A stretch of 8,234 nt of DNA, taken from positions 1 through 8,234 of the forward strand of contig DAIOVD010000185.1 in the NCBI GenBank assembly GCA_036759185.1, written 5' to 3'. The DNA is from CAMDMI01 sp036759185 (GTDB lineage: Bacteria > Bacteroidota > Bacteroidia > Cytophagales > Flexibacteraceae). Positions 6,723 through 8,234 of the stretch are shown piece by piece; positions within the stretch are counted from its first letter, which is position 1; each line of letters begins with the position of its first letter. The notes under the pieces were generated by a model, which ran no database searches, was not told where the DNA came from, and was given only the letters and a program-made list of their open reading frames with translations. A program made the translations under genes and the position numbers.

Positions 6723-6846
6723 CGTTTCTCTTCAAGAAAATTTTTCAAAAAAAAAGTTGAAGATGTTTCTCTTCAAGATTTTTCAAAAAATAAAAAGTTG
6801 AAGACAATTCTCTTCAGGTTTTTTGAAAATAAAAAAAGTTGAAGAT
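6710..6846. repeat. 41-nt tandem hairpin array, three full units and a partial fourth
   Basis: The word AAAAAGTTGAAGA recurs at 6710, 6751, 6792 and 6833, exactly 41 nt apart each time. Full units are 6710-6750, 6751-6791 and 6792-6832; the fourth is only its first 14 bases. Each full unit contains TTGAAGA, a 6-nt loop and TCTTCAA (TCTTCAG in unit 3, still a G-U pair in RNA): 6716-6735, 6757-6776 and 6798-6817. The loops (CGTTTC, TGTTTC, CAATTC) and the T/A-rich linkers vary while the stems are kept. Each hairpin has an A-run before and a T-run after it, more closely spaced in units 2 and 3. Period and hairpins are seen directly; a role is not known. Confidence 0.85.
6792..6824 (+). terminator. 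Possible intrinsic terminator formed by array unit 3
   Basis: The hairpin 6798-6817 (7 bp including one G-U, 6-nt loop) is followed by G and then six T (6819-6824), and is preceded by AAAAAG. The A-run can pair with the T-run to lengthen the stem around a G/G mismatch. Unit 2 has a similar but looser layout (hairpin, GA, five T). They could end transcription from the DUF4412-like gene. The stem is A/T-rich and weak, and the distance from the stop codon (about 210 nt) is long, so this is tentative. Confidence 0.3.
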
Positions 6847-6958
6847 GGAGTTGGTTCAACGTTATGAGTTCAAAATTCAAAGAGGCTGAGCAGGCTTGCA
6901 TGAGGCAGGTACTTTAGTCCCGGTTAATAAGACAATAGAGATTGACAGATTCTGGTTT

Positions 6959-6973
6959 TTGAATTGTATTCAA
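6959..6973. repeat. 15-nt palindrome TTGAATTGTATTCAA upstream of propeller gene
   Basis: Six-base arms TTGAAT and ATTCAA flank TGT, 117 nt before the start codon at 7091. It overlaps a TTTTTG (6956-6961) that lies 16 nt before TATGTTTTG (6978-6986), a poor version of the Bacteroidota promoter. An operator is conceivable; the symmetry is seen, the role is inferred. Confidence 0.35.
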
Positions 6974-7090
6974 CGGATATGTTTTGCTTGGTTTAAAAGC
7001 ATTTATAGAAATCTTAAGCAAGGGTGAAAAAAAGTTTGCTGGCATTTCTTTTTTTATGAAATAGCATCATAAACCAATCATACCTGTTTT

Positions 7091-8234
7091 ATGAAATATC
7101 TCTTCATTTTCCTTTTTTTCCTCTTATCAGTTGTTGCAAAGGCCCAATGGCAAAGGATTCCTACTTTGAGTGGAGGAGGAGAATTGATAGATGGCGTCAT
7201 TTTTGATGCTCAGCGGATGGCGGTGATTAGTCGAAATGCCAGCAGCTACACAACTGACGGAGGAGCCACCTGGAACCGTTCTTTTATTCCGGAGACTCCA
7301 GGTTTTGTACTTGCCAAACTGATCAAAATTTCAGATGTAAAAGGTATCGCCTCGGGCAAATCAGTGAATGGGCAAGGGCTTCTCATTCAAACTCTTGATG
7401 CAGGTAAAAACTGGACGATCCTGGCCAGGATTCCAGTAACATCGGTATCTAGAATCCAGTTTGTTTCGGCAGATACTGGTTTTATTCAATGTGAACCGAA
7501 CAGTTTTTGGAAAACAGTAGATGGTGGCCACAACTGGGTCCGCATGATAATGCCGGATGGATTGGAGCAGTTTGTGAGAGGGGTTGACTTTTTCGATGGA
7601 AACCGAGGATATCTGTACATGAATAAAAACTCAGGCCCTCCCAATTACAACACGAACGCTTTTAGGCTCTACAAAACTACGAATGGGGGACAATCCTGGA
7701 TCATGACCCGCGATTTCTCGGGTGCGACTTTGGATTACATTTCAACACTCAAAACCCTCGCACCGGATCGGTTGGTTTTTGGGAGCCTCTATCCTGAGAA
7801 ATTATATTTGAGCGTTGATGGTGGAGTTTCAGATATTCAAGTGGTTACAGGATCGAATTTTCCGTTTAATTCTGAAAGTCAATGGTTCAATGATGGTTCA
7901 GGCCGTTGGACCAATTATAAAGTTGGTTGTTATTCGGGTATGGGATATAATTCCTGCCAGACAAGGATACTCAGCACAACGGATAATGGGGGCACTTGGC
8001 AAACGATTGAATGGTATGGCTGTGATAAAAATGTGGTCAATGCACCACCACCCATTACAACTTGTCTTCTTGAGGTCGGTGAGAATGGGAAAATTGTTCT
8101 TCTTGATAGAAAAACGGGTTCACGATACCATTTGTCTTATGGAGTAATCAGTGCAAATATGACCCCTTTGGAAAATGGAGAGGTGCGGATGGTTGGGAAC
8201 AGTGGCGTGGCTTTTTTCAATTCTCAGTTTACCC
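7091..8234 (+). CDS. Exported Asp-box (Ycf48/BNR-like) beta-propeller protein, C-terminus cut off by window edge
   Basis: The frame is open from the ATG at 7091 to the window end, giving 381 residues so far. A Sec signal peptide MKYLFIFLFFLLSVVAKA precedes QWQRI with a good AKA cleavage site, so the protein is exported. It then shows recurring Asp-box motifs, S/T-x-D-x-G-x-x-W: TTDGGATW (54-61), TLDAGKNW (101-108), TVDGGHNW (142-149), TTNGGQSW (196-203), a degenerate SVDGG without Trp (241-245), and TTDNGGTW (296-303). Spacings of 41-55 residues match propeller blades as in Ycf48, sortilin-type and BNR proteins. Four cysteines cluster late (280, 289, 311, 325). In Bacteroidota such proteins often end in a type IX secretion sorting domain, which would lie outside the window. 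Substrate or partner unknown. No Shine-Dalgarno or clear promoter. Confidence 0.88.
   Translation, partial: MKYLFIFLFFLLSVVAKAQWQRIPTLSGGGELIDGVIFDAQRMAVISRNASSYTTDGGATWNRSFIPETPGFVLAKLIKISDVKGIASGKSVNGQGLLIQTLDAGKNWTILARIPVTSVSRIQFVSADTGFIQCEPNSFWKTVDGGHNWVRMIMPDGLEQFVRGVDFFDGNRGYLYMNKNSGPPNYNTNAFRLYKTTNGGQSWIMTRDFSGATLDYISTLKTLAPDRLVFGSLYPEKLYLSVDGGVSDIQVVTGSNFPFNSESQWFNDGSGRWTNYKVGCYSGMGYNSCQTRILSTTDNGGTWQTIEWYGCDKNVVNAPPPITTCLLEVGENGKIVLLDRKTGSRYHLSYGVISANMTPLENGEVRMVGNSGVAFFNSQFT

Larger units (their letters stand above)
6581..7090. other. 510-nt A/T-rich intergenic region with repeats and palindromes
   Basis: No credible protein gene or RNA gene was found on either strand. From left to right it holds a degenerate AAAAGTT heptamer run, a 13-nt palindrome, a 13-bp inverted repeat leading into a 41-nt-period hairpin array, a 15-nt palindrome at 6959-6973, and a 12-nt direct repeat (TTTTATGAAATA, 7052-7063 and 7087-7098) whose second copy contains the start codon of the next gene. 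The interval 6861-6950 shows nothing I can name. Confidence 0.75.

Noticed and set aside
6710..6846. CRISPR array
   Set aside because: The period is only 41 nt, linkers are A/T-rich and mutually similar rather than unique spacers, and there are no cas genes.

Overview
The window looks like a chromosomal piece from a member of the Bacteroidota. The ribosomal proteins, SecY (with the PGVKPG form of the C5 loop), a DUF4412-type secreted protein and a BNR/Asp-box propeller are of types common there. An exact copy of the Bacteroidota housekeeping promoter (TTTG, 19 nt, TAnnTTTG) stands in front of rpsH. Start codons mostly follow A/T-rich sequence without a well-placed Shine-Dalgarno, as is usual in that phylum. 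No species is assigned.

Minus strand, right to left: trpS (tryptophanyl-tRNA synthetase) and a bioF-type alpha-oxoamine synthase lie 11 nt apart (4724-5695 and 3564-4712) and probably form one transcript. After the promoter at 3514-3544 comes a tight ribosomal cluster, rpsH-rplF-rplR-rpsE-rplO-secY (3475 down to 1), with gaps of 3 to 12 nt and a TGATG stop/start overlap at rplO/secY. secY runs off the left edge with about 391 codons present. This is the distal half of the spc operon. The usual upstream genes (rplN-rplX-rplE-rpsN) are not next to rpsH, and rpmD is missing from its usual place between rpsE and rplO.

Plus strand: divergently from trpS, a signal-peptide-bearing, methionine-rich DUF4412-like protein (5810-6580). 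Then a 510-nt A/T-rich region without a credible gene (6581-7090). It contains a degenerate heptamer repeat, several small palindromes and, most notably, an array with an exact 41-nt period. Each full array unit carries the same 7-bp hairpin (TTGAAGA/TCTTCAA), and the array is preceded by an inverted copy of the unit's start. Then the start of an exported Asp-box (Ycf48/BNR-like) beta-propeller protein (7091 to the right edge, partial).

The minus-strand half is core translation and protein export (ribosomal proteins, SecY translocon, Trp-tRNA charging) plus one biotin-type enzyme. The plus-strand half is accessory envelope or secreted-protein territory. I found no mobile element, CRISPR array, tRNA, rRNA or clear defence system. 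The unusual points are the rearranged spc operon and the 41-nt hairpin array.
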